Origin: Streptomyces sp. NBC_00525
GTDB lineage: Bacteria; Actinomycetota; Actinomycetes; Streptomycetales; Streptomycetaceae
NCBI RefSeq assembly: GCF_036346595.1
Contig: NZ_CP107834.1
Location: 1,736,001-1,800,000, forward strand
Length of the DNA: 64,000 bases
Reading direction: 5' to 3'
Both the position numbers and the translations under genes were made by a program. The notes under the pieces were generated by a model that saw nothing but the letters and a program-made list of their open reading frames with translations, searched no databases and had not been told where the DNA came from. This document shows positions 1-8,560 of this stretch, in pieces (the first letter of the stretch is position 1; each line of letters starts with the position of its first letter).

Positions 1-97
1 GCGGGCGCTGCCCGGCGTCCAGACCCTCGCGCTCAAGACACCCGACGACCTCGACGCGGCCCGCACGCTCATCGCTGAGCACGCGGGTGCCCGGTAA
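1..97 (+). CDS. fabD: FabD malonyl-CoA:ACP transacylase, C-terminal end only
   Basis: Only the last 31 codons are in the window; the frame begins at base 2 and ends with TAA at 95-97. The visible peptide contains LPGVQTLALKTPDDLDAAR, which fits the C-terminal helix region of Streptomyces FabD. FabD loads malonyl groups onto acyl carrier protein. The identity rests mainly on position, since fabH, acpP and fabF follow on the same strand in the order standard for Streptomyces. No catalytic residue is visible. The stop codon lies 13 nt before fabH, so co-transcription is likely. Confidence 0.75.
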   Translation, partial: RALPGVQTLALKTPDDLDAARTLIAEHAGAR

Positions 98-110
98 GGA
101 GCCCGAGAGC

Positions 111-1142
111 ATGTCGAAGATCAAGCCCAGCAAGGGCGCTCCGTACGCGCGGATCATGGGCGTCGGCGGCTACCGCCCGACCCGGGTGGTGCCCAACGAG
201 GTCATCCTGGAGACGATCGACTCGTCCGACGAGTGGATTCGCTCCCGGTCCGGCATCGCGACCCGGCACTGGGCCTCCGAGGAGGAGACCGTGTCGGCGA
301 TGTCCGTCGAGGCGGCCGGCAAGGCCGTCGCGGACGCCGGGATCACCCCGGAGCAGATCGGCGCGGTGATCGTCTCCACCGTCTCGCACTTCAAGCAGAC
401 CCCGGCCATCGCGACCGAGATCGCCCACAAGGTCGGCGCCGGCAAGCCCGCCGCCTTCGACATCTCGGCCGGCTGCGCGGGCTTCGGCTACGGGCTGACC
501 CTGGCCAAGGGCATGATCGTCGAGGGCTCGGCGGAGTACGTCCTCGTCATCGGCGTGGAGCGGCTGAGCGACCTCACCGACCTCACCGACCGGGCGACGG
601 CGTTCCTGTTCGGCGACGGCGCGGGCGCGGTCATCGTCGGCCCGTCCCAGGTGCCCGCCATAGGCCCGACCGTCTGGGGTTCCGAGGGCGACAAGTCCGA
701 GACGATCAAGCAGACCGTGGCGTGGAACGACTTCCAGGTCGGCGACGTCACGAAGCTGCCCCTCAACGACCGCGGCGAGATCAAGTTCCCGGCCATCACG
801 CAGGAGGGCCAGGCGGTGTTCCGCTGGGCCGTCTTCGAGATGGCGAAGGTCGCCCAGCAGGCGCTGGACGCGGCCGGGATCGCTCCCGAGGACCTGGACG
901 TCTTCATCCCGCACCAGGCCAACATGCGGATCATCGACTCGATGGTGAAGACGCTCAAGCTGCCGGAGAGCGTCACGGTCGCCCGCGACGTGGAGACCAC
1001 CGGCAACACCTCCGCCGCTTCGATTCCGCTCGCGATGGAGCGGCTCCTGGCGACCGGCCAGGCCAAGAGCGGCGACACCGCGCTCGTCATCGGCTTCGGG
1101 GCGGGTCTCGTCTACGCCGCGACGGTCGTTACTCTCCCCTAG
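111..1142 (+). CDS. fabH: 3-oxoacyl-ACP synthase III (FabH)
   Basis: Initiates fatty-acid synthesis by condensing an acyl-CoA primer with malonyl-ACP; in Streptomyces it accepts the branched starters. The 343-residue product has the thiolase-fold triad Cys122 (in SAGCAGFG), His268 (in IPHQANMR) and Asn299 (in TTGNTSAAS), and a C-terminal GFGAGL motif. A GTG at 87 is in frame, but ATG 111 is preferred because an AAGGAG ribosome site lies at 96-101 with normal spacing and the protein then has the usual family length. It sits between fabD and acpP. Cytoplasmic, type II fatty-acid synthase. Confidence 0.95.
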   Translation: MSKIKPSKGAPYARIMGVGGYRPTRVVPNEVILETIDSSDEWIRSRSGIATRHWASEEETVSAMSVEAAGKAVADAGITPEQIGAVIVSTVSHFKQTPAIATEIAHKVGAGKPAAFDISAGCAGFGYGLTLAKGMIVEGSAEYVLVIGVERLSDLTDLTDRATAFLFGDGAGAVIVGPSQVPAIGPTVWGSEGDKSETIKQTVAWNDFQVGDVTKLPLNDRGEIKFPAITQEGQAVFRWAVFEMAKVAQQALDAAGIAPEDLDVFIPHQANMRIIDSMVKTLKLPESVTVARDVETTGNTSAASIPLAMERLLATGQAKSGDTALVIGFGAGLVYAATVVTLP

Positions 1143-1204
1143 GCACACCGGGCCATTCGCCCGGACGCCCGAACCCAGCAGAAACACATCGAAGGAGCGC
1201 CGCC

Positions 1205-1453
1205 ATGGCCGCCACGCAGGAAGAGATCGTCAAGGGTCTCGCCGACATCGTCAACGAGATCGCCGGTATCCCGGCCGAGGACGTCAAGCTGGAGAAGTCC
1301 TTCACGGACGACCTCGACGTCGACTCGCTGTCCATGGTCGAGGTCGTCGTCGCCGCCGAGGAGCGCTTCGACGTGAAGATTCCCGACGAGGACGTCAAGA
1401 ACCTCAAGACCGTCGGCGACGCCGCGGACTACATCCTCAAGCACCAGGACTGA
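1205..1453 (+). CDS. acpP: Acyl carrier protein of fatty-acid synthesis
   Basis: An 82-residue acidic protein that carries growing acyl chains on a phosphopantetheine arm. The attachment site is Ser41 in the DSLS motif (DLDVDSLSMVEV), and the four-helix pattern and length match bacterial AcpP. A GAAGGAG ribosome site (1191-1197) precedes ATG 1205. It lies 62 nt after fabH and 76 nt before fabF, the conserved Streptomyces order, which argues for a fatty-acid rather than a polyketide ACP. Confidence 0.96.
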   Translation: MAATQEEIVKGLADIVNEIAGIPAEDVKLEKSFTDDLDVDSLSMVEVVVAAEERFDVKIPDEDVKNLKTVGDAADYILKHQD

Positions 1454-1529
1454 TCAGCCGGTTCGTGTCTCGCCACCCGGCGGTGACGCCGCTGATTCAC
1501 GACCCCCTACACGTGGAGAAGATTTTCCA

Positions 1530-2792
1530 GTGAACTCGACCAATCGCACCGTGGTCGTCACCGGTATCGGCGCAACCACTCCGCTGGGTGGCGATTCCGC
1601 ATCGACCTGGGAGGGCCTGATGGCGGGCCGTTCCGGCGTCAAGCCCCTCGAGGGCGAACGTTTCGCCGAACTGCCCGTCCGGATCGCGGCCCTGGCGGCC
1701 GTCGATCCCGCCGACGTCCTGCCCCGCCCGCTCGCCCGCCGGCTGGACCGCTCGGCGCAGTTCGCGCTGATCGCGGCCCGCGAGGCGTGGGCGGACGCGG
1801 GTTTCACCGGCAAGGCCGGTGAGGACGAAACGATCCAGCCCGAGCGGCTGGGTTCGGTCATCGCCTCCGGCATCGGCGGTGTGATCACCCTGCTCGACCA
1901 GTACGACGTGCTGAAGGAGAAGGGCGTACGCCGCGTCTCCCCGCACACCGTGCCCATGCTCATGCCCAACGGCCCGGCCGCGAATGTGGGTATCGAGGTG
2001 AACGCCCAGGCGGGCGTGCACACCCCGGTCTCCGCCTGCGCGTCGGGTGCCGAGGCGATCGGGTACGCCGTCGAGATGATCCGCACCGGCCGTGCCGATG
2101 TGGTCCTCGCCGGTGGCACCGAGGCGGCGATCCACCCGCTGCCGATCGCCGCCTTCGCCAACATGATGGCGATGTCCAAGAACAACGACGAGCCGGAGAA
2201 GGCCTCGCGCCCGTACGACGTGGGCCGTGACGGCTTCGTCCTCGGCGAGGGTGCCGGTGTCGTCGTGCTGGAGTCCGCGGAGCACGCGGCGAAGCGCGGT
2301 GCGCGGGTCTACTGCGAGGTGCTGGGGCAGGGGCTGTCCGCCGACGCCCACCACATCGCGCAGCCGGAGCCGACGGGGCGCGGGATCGCCGCGGCCATGC
2401 AGAACCTGCTGGACCAGACGGACCTCAAGCCGTCGGAGATCGCCCACCTCAACGCCCACGCGACGTCCACCCCGCAGGGTGACATCGCGGAGGTCAAGGC
2501 GCTGCGTGCGGTGCTGGGCGAGGACCTGGACCATGTCGCGATCTCCGCGACGAAGTCGATGACGGGTCATCTGCTCGGCGGCGCCGGCGGTATCGAGACC
2601 GTGGCGACGGTGCTGGCGCTGCACCACCGGATGGCGCCGCCCACGATCAACGTGGAGGACCTCGACGAGTCGGTCGACGCGGACATCGTCCGGGACGCGC
2701 CCCGCGCGCTCCCGGAGGGCCCGATCGCGGCGATCAACAACTCGTTCGGCTTCGGCGGCCACAACGTGGTCCTGGCGTTCCGCAGCGTCTGA
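1530..2792 (+). CDS. fabF: 3-oxoacyl-ACP synthase II (FabF)
   Basis: Elongating ketosynthase of the type II fatty-acid synthase. The 420-residue protein has the Cys-His-His active site: Cys170 in VSACASGAE, His310 in NAHATSTPQGD and His347 in SMTGHLLGG, plus a C-terminal NNSFGFGGHN motif. It starts with GTG 1530, preceded by a GGAG site at 1515-1518. It is the last gene of the fab cluster; a strong hairpin follows at 2805-2837. A polyketide ketosynthase is less likely because no chain-length factor or tailoring genes are nearby. Confidence 0.95.
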   Translation: MNSTNRTVVVTGIGATTPLGGDSASTWEGLMAGRSGVKPLEGERFAELPVRIAALAAVDPADVLPRPLARRLDRSAQFALIAAREAWADAGFTGKAGEDETIQPERLGSVIASGIGGVITLLDQYDVLKEKGVRRVSPHTVPMLMPNGPAANVGIEVNAQAGVHTPVSACASGAEAIGYAVEMIRTGRADVVLAGGTEAAIHPLPIAAFANMMAMSKNNDEPEKASRPYDVGRDGFVLGEGAGVVVLESAEHAAKRGARVYCEVLGQGLSADAHHIAQPEPTGRGIAAAMQNLLDQTDLKPSEIAHLNAHATSTPQGDIAEVKALRAVLGEDLDHVAISATKSMTGHLLGGAGGIETVATVLALHHRMAPPTINVEDLDESVDADIVRDAPRALPEGPIAAINNSFGFGGHNVVLAFRSV

Positions 2793-2804
2793 CGCGTACG
2801 TGTG

Positions 2805-2837
2805 AAGCCCGCGTCCCCCGAGTGGGGGCGCGGGCTT
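2805..2837. terminator. Hairpin terminator between fabF and the convergent DUF3145 gene
   Basis: AAGCCCGCG at 2805-2813 pairs with CGCGGGCTT at 2829-2837, and CCCCC 2815-2819 pairs with GGGGG 2824-2828; one T is bulged and the loop is four bases. It lies between two convergent genes, so it probably serves both strands. There is no long T run, as is usual in Streptomyces. Confidence 0.8.
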
Positions 2838-2871
2838 CGTCGTGTGCGGTGGCGACGCGGGGAGGGGTGGG

Positions 2872-3366
2872 CTACACGACCTGGTGGAGCCAGCGGACCG
2901 GCGCGCCCTCGCCCGCGTGGCGGAAGGGCTCCAGCTCGTCGTCCCAGGGCTTGCCGAGGAGCCCCGCGATCTCCGCCGCCAGATCCGTATCCCCGCCCGC
3001 CGAGCGGGCCAGCGCCGCGCGCAGCCGGTCCTCCGGGACGAGGATGTCGCCGTGCATGCCGGTGACGGCGTGGAAGATGCCCAGCGTGGGCGTCGAGCTG
3101 TAGCGCTCGCCCTCCGCCGAGGGGGAGGGCTCCGCCGTCACCTCGAAACGGAGCAGGTCCCAGCCGCGCAGCGCCGACGCCAGCTCGGAGGCCGTGCCGG
3201 CGCGTGCCTTCCAGGAGAACTCGGAGCGCCAGGTGCCCGGCGCGGCCGGCTGTCTGATCCAGTCGAGTTGCACCCGCCCACCGAGGACACCCGCCACCGC
3301 CCACTCGACGTGGGGGCAGAGCGCGCGCGGTGCGGAGTGAACGTACAGGACTCCACGTGTCGTCAC
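2872..3366 (-). CDS. DUF3145 family protein
   Basis: A 164-residue protein starting MTTRGVLYVHSAPRALCPHV, the hallmark N-terminus of the actinobacterial DUF3145 family. The function is unknown. The sequence has no signal peptide or membrane segment, and it contains conserved tryptophans (VEWAVAG, RGWDLLRFE). GTG 3366 is preceded on the minus strand by a GGAGGT site. The gene is convergent with fabF, and this neighbourhood is conserved in actinomycetes, which suggests but does not show a link to lipid metabolism. Confidence 0.88.
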   Translation of the reverse strand: MTTRGVLYVHSAPRALCPHVEWAVAGVLGGRVQLDWIRQPAAPGTWRSEFSWKARAGTASELASALRGWDLLRFEVTAEPSPSAEGERYSSTPTLGIFHAVTGMHGDILVPEDRLRAALARSAGGDTDLAAEIAGLLGKPWDDELEPFRHAGEGAPVRWLHQVV

Positions 3367-3643
3367 CGGGACCTCCAGTGTGGGACGAGGTTCGCCTTTC
3401 CCAGCGGCCTGTCATCAGTAAACAGCATCGGGAGTTATTCTCCGGAAAAGCGACAGTATGTGACGCGGTGTGATGTTCGGATGCCACCCGAGTGGAGCCG
3501 GGCGCCGCGGGGACCGCGGGTGCGCCGGGGAAAAGCTACCGCGCCCGCGGGGCGCGGGGGTGACGTACGGTCGGTCACGGGGCCCTTCTTCGCTCAGTCT
3601 TCACCGGGCGGAGCGTCGGGCACGAACAGGAGGAGACCAGGCC

Positions 3644-4561
3644 ATGCCCGACCAGTCCGTACGGCACCGCTCGCGCACCGCACTGGCCGGGCTGGCGGCG
3701 CTGGCCTGCGTCGGTACGGCGGCGCTGGCCGGCTGCGACTCGGGGTCCGGCGGGACGACGAAGGGGGCGGCGTCGGCGGAGCGCAGGCCCACCCCGGCGG
3801 CGGGCCCGGTCTGGGACCCGAGCCCGGCGTCGATCGCGGCCGTCGGGGACTCCATCACCCGCGGTTTCGACGCGTGCTCGGTGCTGGCCGACTGTCCGGA
3901 GGTCTCCTGGTCGACCGGTACGGACGCCTCGGTACGGAGTCTGGCGGTGCGGCTGCTCGGCGCGTCCGGCGCGGCCGACCGCAGCTGGAACCACGCGGTG
4001 ACGGGCGCCCGGATGGCGCAGCTGCCGGAGCAGATGGCGCTGGCGGCGGCCGAGGACCCGGATCTGGTGACGGTGATGATCGGGGCCAACGACGCCTGCC
4101 GCGACTCGGTGCGGGCGATGACCCCGGTGGCGGACTTCCGCAGGTCGTTCGAGGTGTCGATGCGCAAGCTGCGCGACGGGGCGCCGAAGGCGCAGGTGTA
4201 CGTGTCGAGCGTGCCGGACCTGAAGCGGCTGTGGTCGCAGGGCCGGGCCAATCCGCTGGGCAAGCAGATCTGGAAGCTGGGCATCTGCAAGTCGATGCTG
4301 AGCGACGCGGACGACATGAGCGCGGCGGCGGTGGCCCGGCGCACGGCGGTGCGCGAGCGCGTGGTGGCGTACAACGAGGTGCTGCGCGAGGTGTGCGCGA
4401 AGGACAGCCGCTGCCGGTACGACGGCGGGGCGGTGTTCGACTACCGGTTCACCGGCAAGCAGCTCAGCCAGTGGGACTGGTTCCATCCGGGCCGCAACGG
4501 GCAGGCGCGACTCGCCGAGATCGCCTACGCAAACGTCACGGCGGACCGTCCGCCCGCGTAG
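3644..4561 (+). CDS. SGNH/GDSL-family lipoprotein hydrolase
   Basis: A 305-residue probable secreted esterase or lipase. The N-terminus has Arg residues, a hydrophobic stretch and a lipobox LAGC (Cys31), predicting a lipid-anchored extracytoplasmic protein. SGNH blocks are visible: GDSIT with nucleophile Ser70, the GAND block, and DWFHPG near the C-terminus holding the Asp and His. Several cysteine pairs suggest disulfides. ATG 3644 follows a strong AGGAGGA site (3628-3634); a longer frame from 3470 has no such support. The substrate cannot be told from sequence. galM follows 11 nt after the stop. Confidence 0.87.
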   Translation: MPDQSVRHRSRTALAGLAALACVGTAALAGCDSGSGGTTKGAASAERRPTPAAGPVWDPSPASIAAVGDSITRGFDACSVLADCPEVSWSTGTDASVRSLAVRLLGASGAADRSWNHAVTGARMAQLPEQMALAAAEDPDLVTVMIGANDACRDSVRAMTPVADFRRSFEVSMRKLRDGAPKAQVYVSSVPDLKRLWSQGRANPLGKQIWKLGICKSMLSDADDMSAAAVARRTAVRERVVAYNEVLREVCAKDSRCRYDGGAVFDYRFTGKQLSQWDWFHPGRNGQARLAEIAYANVTADRPPA

Positions 4562-4564
4562 AGT
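4559..4564 (+). promoter_or_regulatory. Candidate -10 hexamer for leaderless galM mRNA
   Basis: TAGAGT ends 8 nt before ATG 4573 and overlaps the TAG stop of the preceding gene. galM has no Shine-Dalgarno site. No good -35 was seen, so this is a moderate call. Confidence 0.45.
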
Positions 4565-4572
4565 CGTTGATC

Positions 4573-5571
4573 ATGCAGACGGGTGCGCACACGGCGATCG
4601 GTAAGGAACACTTCGGCACACTCGCGGACGGCACCGCCGTGCACCGCTGGACGCTGGAGCGCGACGGCACACGGGTGCGCTTCCTGACGTACGGCGGCAT
4701 CGTGCAGTCGGTCGAGGTGCCGGACCGGGACGGGGCGCGGGCCGGAATCGCGCTCGGGCTGCCGGATCTGGCGTCCTATCAGGAGTACGCGAGCCCCTAC
4801 TTCGGGGCGCTCGTCGGCCGGTACGCGAACCGGATCGGCGGGGCGGCCTTCGAGCTGGACGGCCGCACGTACCACCTCTCGCGCAACGAGGGCCGCAACC
4901 AGCTGCACGGCGGGGTGTGCGGCTTCGACAAGCGGGTGTGGGACGCGCGGGAGATCACGGACGGGGTGGAGCTGTCGCGGGTCTCGGCGGACGGCGAGGA
5001 GGGCTTTCCGGGCCGTCTGGAGGTGACGGCGGCGTACACCCTGGACGAGGGCGGCGCGCTGCGCATCGCGTACCGGGCGGTGACGGACGCGCCGACCGTG
5101 GTGAATCTGACGAACCACAGCTACTGGAACCTCGCGGGCGCGGACAGCGGCAGTGCGCTGGGCCAGCGGCTGCGGATCGCGGCCGGGGCGGTCCTGCCGG
5201 TGGACGCGGAATCGCTGCCGACCGGTGAGGTGCTGGCGGTGGCGGGCACCCGGTTCGACTTCCGGGAGCCCCGGCCGGTGACCGCGGGGTACGACAACAA
5301 CTACGTGCTCGACGCGGACGGAACGGGGCCTGCGGCCGAGCTGTACGACGAGGCGTCGGGGCGCGTGCTGACGGTGACGACGACGGAGCCCGGTCTCCAG
5401 CTGTACACGGCGGACCACCTCGACGGCCGGCCGTTCGGTCCGGGCGCCGGGATCGCCCTGGAGACCCAGCACTATCCGGACTCGCCGAACCGTCCGGAGT
5501 TCCCGAGCACGGTGCTGCGGCCGGGCGAGGAGTACAGGTCGACGACGGTGTACGGGTTCTCGGTGCGCTGA
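4573..5571 (+). CDS. galM: Aldose 1-epimerase (galactose mutarotase)
   Basis: A 332-residue beta-rich protein that interconverts alpha and beta anomers of aldoses. Family signatures include RYANRIGGAAF, NEGRNQLHGG (catalytic-region His), LTNHSYWNLAG and the late LETQHYPDSPN motif, in which the Glu is the expected general base of GalM enzymes. There is no signal peptide, so it is cytoplasmic. ATG 4573 lacks a ribosome site; a TAGAGT hexamer 8 nt upstream suggests a leaderless transcript in addition to read-through from the SGNH gene. No sugar-uptake genes are adjacent. Confidence 0.92.
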   Translation: MQTGAHTAIGKEHFGTLADGTAVHRWTLERDGTRVRFLTYGGIVQSVEVPDRDGARAGIALGLPDLASYQEYASPYFGALVGRYANRIGGAAFELDGRTYHLSRNEGRNQLHGGVCGFDKRVWDAREITDGVELSRVSADGEEGFPGRLEVTAAYTLDEGGALRIAYRAVTDAPTVVNLTNHSYWNLAGADSGSALGQRLRIAAGAVLPVDAESLPTGEVLAVAGTRFDFREPRPVTAGYDNNYVLDADGTGPAAELYDEASGRVLTVTTTEPGLQLYTADHLDGRPFGPGAGIALETQHYPDSPNRPEFPSTVLRPGEEYRSTTVYGFSVR

Positions 5572-5583
5572 GCGGGCGGGCGC

Positions 5584-6396
5584 TCAGCCCTCGGCGGCCG
5601 TCTCGCCCTTGCCGGCGCCGGCCGCCGCGTCCGCCCCGTCCCGGTCCTCGTCCGCCGTGTCCTCGCCGACCAGGCCGCGCGCCAGCAGGGTGGCCCCGGC
5701 GACGGCTCCCGGCATGAGGAACACGGCGACGAACGGCAGCATGAAGGCCAGCCCCAGCGGTACGCCGAAGCCGAGGGTGCGCATGCGGTGGCCGCGGAGC
5801 AGGGCCAGGCGCTCCTTGAGCACCATGCCCCGGCGCTGGAGGGCGACGGCGGTCAGCTCCTCGGCGAGGAAGTACCCGGTGACGCAGAAGCCGATGACGG
5901 GGACGACGGTCTGCCCGGCGACGGGCACGAAGCCGAGGGCGAAGAGCAGCACCGCGTACAGCCCGACCCGCAGCAGGATGCGCACGCTGTCGCGCGCGGA
6001 GATCCACAGCTCCCGCCAGAGCGGCAGCCCGGATTCGGGGACCGTGCCGCCCTCGGTGCGTTCGACCTCCTCGGACAGCGACTCGTAGAAGGGCTGGCCG
6101 ACCAGCAGGGTCACGGCGGTGAAGGTGATGACGGCCAGGAAGAGGCCGAGGACGAAGACGAGCACGGTCAGCGCGGTGCGCAGCAGTCCGGACCAGGGCG
6201 AGGACCAGTCGTCGGCGAAGGGGGTCGCCCAGGCCACCAGGTCGTCGGCGCCGTAGCCGAGTCCGACGAGGGCACCGGCGTACAGCACGAGGGTGATCAG
6301 TCCGGGCAGCAGCCCTATGCCGAACCACTTGCCGTGGCCGAACACCCAGCGCTGGCCCTTGATCAGAAAGCCGAGCCCCGCCCCGAGATCACGCAT
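5584..6396 (-). CDS. EI24-domain integral membrane protein (CysZ/EI24 family)
   Basis: A 270-residue membrane protein with a short cytoplasmic N-terminus (MRDLGAGLGFLIKGQRW), about four to five hydrophobic segments, and a charged acidic and alanine-rich tail. The pattern QPFYESLSEEVE after the second hydrophobic block and the long amphipathic middle are typical of EI24/CysZ-like proteins. CysZ members transport sulfate, but no cysteine-biosynthesis genes are nearby, so substrate use is not claimed. It is convergent with galM. The start is supported by TAGGCT 6 nt upstream of ATG 6396. Confidence 0.82.
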   Translation of the reverse strand: MRDLGAGLGFLIKGQRWVFGHGKWFGIGLLPGLITLVLYAGALVGLGYGADDLVAWATPFADDWSSPWSGLLRTALTVLVFVLGLFLAVITFTAVTLLVGQPFYESLSEEVERTEGGTVPESGLPLWRELWISARDSVRILLRVGLYAVLLFALGFVPVAGQTVVPVIGFCVTGYFLAEELTAVALQRRGMVLKERLALLRGHRMRTLGFGVPLGLAFMLPFVAVFLMPGAVAGATLLARGLVGEDTADEDRDGADAAAGAGKGETAAEG

Positions 6397-6402
6397 GGCG
6401 TC

Positions 6403-6408
6403 AGCCTA
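6403..6408 (-). promoter_or_regulatory. Candidate -10 hexamer for leaderless EI24 gene
   Basis: On the minus strand TAGGCT is followed by 6 nt and then ATG 6396. No Shine-Dalgarno site is present between them. Confidence 0.5.
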
Positions 6409-6452
6409 ACGGGATCGGGGCGGGGCGTGCGGCGGCGGCGGTGCGGGGGCGG

Positions 6453-6881
6453 TCAGGCGACCGCGAGCTCCACCTTGATGTTGCCGCGGGTGGCGTTGGA
6501 GTACGGGCAGACCTGGTGGGCCTTCTCCACGAGCGCCCGCGCGGTCGCCTCGTCGACGTTCGGGATGGTCGCGGTGATGGCGACCTCCAGGCCGAAGCCG
6601 CCGGCCGCGGTCTTGCCGATGGAGACCGCCGCGGTGACCGTGGAGCCGGAGATGTCGGCCTTCTCCTGCCGGGCGACGACGCCGAGCGCGCCCTGGAAGC
6701 AGGCGCTGTACCCGGCGGCGAAGAGCTGTTCCGGGTTGGTGCCCGCGCCGCTGCCGCCCATCTCCTTCGGCGGGTTGACGACGACGTCGAGCTTGCCGTC
6801 GTCCGAGGCGACGCGGCCGTCCCGGCCGTTCTCGGCGGTGGCGACGGCGGTGTACGCGACGGATATGTCCTGAAGGGTCAT
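6453..6881 (-). CDS. ohr: Organic hydroperoxide resistance protein (Ohr/OsmC family)
   Basis: A 142-residue thiol peroxidase that reduces organic hydroperoxides. The two redox cysteines are visible in YSACFQGAL and in HQVCPYSNATRGN, and GSGAGTNPEQLFAAGYSAC is the classical Ohr signature. Length equals the family norm. A ribosome site (AGGAGGAA) precedes ATG 6881. No OhrR regulator is directly beside it, but a MarR-family gene lies about 1.2 kb away at 8095 next to the MDR reductase and could be tested as a regulator. Confidence 0.93.
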   Translation of the reverse strand: MTLQDISVAYTAVATAENGRDGRVASDDGKLDVVVNPPKEMGGSGAGTNPEQLFAAGYSACFQGALGVVARQEKADISGSTVTAAVSIGKTAAGGFGLEVAITATIPNVDEATARALVEKAHQVCPYSNATRGNIKVELAVA

Positions 6882-6969
6882 GCTGAGGATTCCTCCTGCT
6901 GTGCGCCGCGACTCGCGCCCACGATCGCGACGGCCTGGATGGAGACTACCGGGTGCCGGGCGGGGCGGT

Positions 6970-7986
6970 TCAGCCGAGGGAGACGATCATCTTTCCGGTG
7001 TTCTCGCCGCGCAGCAGTCCGAGGAAGGCGTCGACGCCGTTCTCGATGCCCTCGACGACCGTCTCGCGGTACTTCAGTTCGCCGGAGGCCAGCCAGCCGG
7101 CCACCTCGTGCACGAACTGGTCCTGGAGGTCGGCGTGGTCGGCGACGAGCATGCCCGTCAGGCGCAGCCGCTTGCCGATGACGAGCGCCAGGTTGCGCGG
7201 GGCGGGGGTGGGCTCGGTGGCGTTGTACTGGGCGATCATGCCGCAGATGGTGGCGCGGCCGTGCACGTTGAACGAGGAGATCGCGGCTTCCAGGTGCTCG
7301 CCGCCGACGTTGTCGAAGTAGACGTCGATGCCGTCCGGGGCTGCCTCGCGCAGCTGCTGGGCGACCGGCCCGTTCTTGTAGTTGAACGCGGCGTCGAAGC
7401 CGTACTCCTCGGTGAGGAGCTTGACCTTCTCGTCGGAGCCGGCGGAGCCGATGACGCGGGAGGCGCCCTTGATCTTCGCCATCTGGCCGACCTGGCTGCC
7501 GACCGCCCCGGCGGCGCCGGAGACGAACACGGCGTCGCCCTCCTTGAAGGAGGCCACGTCGAACAGTCCGGCGTAGGCGGTGAGCCCGGTCATGCCGAGC
7601 ACGCCGAGGTAGGCGGAGAGCGGGGCGAGCGAGGCGTCGACCTTGACGGCGTGCTGGGCGGGGACGCTCGCGTACTCGCGCCAGCCGAGGCCGTGCAGGA
7701 CGTGGTCGCCGACCTCGAAGCCCTCGGCCGCGGAGGCGACGACCTCGCCGACGGCGCCGCCGTCCATGGGGTGGTCCAGCTTGAAGGGCGGGGTGTAGGA
7801 CTTCACGTCGTTCATCCGGCCGCGCATGTACGGGTCGACGGAGAAGTGCAGGTTGCGCACGAGGACCCGGCCCTCGGCGGGGGCGGTGACCGGCGCCTCA
7901 CGCAGCGCGAAGTCCTCGGCCTTCGGCCAGCCGTGGGGGCGGGCTACCAGGTGCCATTCACGGCCGGACGCGGGAAGAGCGGACAT
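6970..7986 (-). CDS. NADP-dependent MDR-family oxidoreductase (CurA/leukotriene B4 dehydrogenase-like)
   Basis: A 338-residue zinc-independent medium-chain reductase. The N-terminal catalytic domain contains FSVDPYMRGRM, and the Rossmann domain has VSGAAGAVGSQVGQMAK, the nucleotide-binding AxxGxxG motif; FDNVGGEHLEAA is also characteristic. These enzymes reduce alpha,beta-unsaturated carbonyls using NADPH. ATG 7986 is chosen over an upstream in-frame ATG near 8043 because GAGGAGA precedes it. It is divergent from a MarR regulator with palindromes between them, implying control by that regulator. Confidence 0.9.
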   Translation of the reverse strand: MSALPASGREWHLVARPHGWPKAEDFALREAPVTAPAEGRVLVRNLHFSVDPYMRGRMNDVKSYTPPFKLDHPMDGGAVGEVVASAAEGFEVGDHVLHGLGWREYASVPAQHAVKVDASLAPLSAYLGVLGMTGLTAYAGLFDVASFKEGDAVFVSGAAGAVGSQVGQMAKIKGASRVIGSAGSDEKVKLLTEEYGFDAAFNYKNGPVAQQLREAAPDGIDVYFDNVGGEHLEAAISSFNVHGRATICGMIAQYNATEPTPAPRNLALVIGKRLRLTGMLVADHADLQDQFVHEVAGWLASGELKYRETVVEGIENGVDAFLGLLRGENTGKMIVSLG

Positions 7987-8026
7987 GGGCTCGGGTCTCC
8001 TCGGTGTGGGGGCACGGCGAAAAAGC

Positions 8027-8087
8027 TTCACCACGTGAAACAACCATGCTCATGGATATTTCATGTTGTCAAGCAACTGGGTATCCT
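8027..8087. promoter_or_regulatory. Divergent promoter and MarR operator candidates
   Basis: Two inverted repeats are seen: TTCAC-CAC-GTGAA (8027-8039) and GTTG-TCAAG-CAAC (8065-8077). For the plus strand, TTTCAT (8059-8064) and TATCCT (8082-8087) are 17 bp apart, with the second palindrome between them and ATG 8095 only 7 nt past the -10. On the minus strand TTGACA (8073-8068) lies inside the same palindrome. A repressor bound there would block both promoters. Confidence 0.65.
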
Positions 8088-8094
8088 GTGTGTC

Positions 8095-8532
8095 ATGGCC
8101 TCCTCGCGCACTGATCCCCTGACACTCGAAGTCATCGAGCTCATCGGCACCGTCGTGGCGCGCTACTACGAGGAGTACGAGCAGGCCGCCGCCGCGCACA
8201 GCCTCACCGGCGCCCAGGCACGTGTCCTGGGGCTGCTGTCCGTCGAGCCGCTGCCCATGCGCCGGATCGCCCAGAAGCTGAAGTGCGAGCCGTCCAACGT
8301 GACCGGGATCGTCGACCGGCTGGAGGCGCGCGGCCTGGTGGAGCGGCGCCCGGACCCGGCCGACCGCCGGGTCAAGCTGGCCGCGCCCACCGCACGGGGC
8401 ACCGCGACGGCCGCGCGGCTGCGTGACGCCCTGGACTTCGCGCGGGAGCCGCTGGCCGGTCTGTCGGACACGGACCGCACGGTGCTGCGGGATCTGCTGC
8501 GGCGGATGCTGGGCGTCGAACCGGACGCCTGA
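8095..8532 (+). CDS. MarR-family transcriptional regulator
   Basis: A 145-residue winged-helix regulator. The recognition region IAQKLKCEPSNVTGIVDRLEARGLVERRPDPADRR is diagnostic of MarR in helix order and in the basic wing tip. MarR dimers usually repress divergent genes until a phenolic or oxidised ligand binds; here the neighbour is an MDR reductase. There is no ribosome site; TATCCT 7 nt upstream points to a leaderless mRNA starting at ATG 8095. Palindromes in the shared promoter suggest autoregulation. The ligand is unknown. Confidence 0.92.
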   Translation: MASSRTDPLTLEVIELIGTVVARYYEEYEQAAAAHSLTGAQARVLGLLSVEPLPMRRIAQKLKCEPSNVTGIVDRLEARGLVERRPDPADRRVKLAAPTARGTATAARLRDALDFAREPLAGLSDTDRTVLRDLLRRMLGVEPDA

Positions 8533-8560
8533 CCGGCGGGCCCCCGGGCACGATGGGGCC

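Noticed and set aside
2842..5571. A single open frame of over 900 codons across the SGNH and galM genes
   Set aside because: Only the last 333 codons, from ATG 4573, carry the GalM sequence. The rest is an out-of-frame shadow of other genes in very GC-rich DNA, rich in Arg, Gly and Ala.
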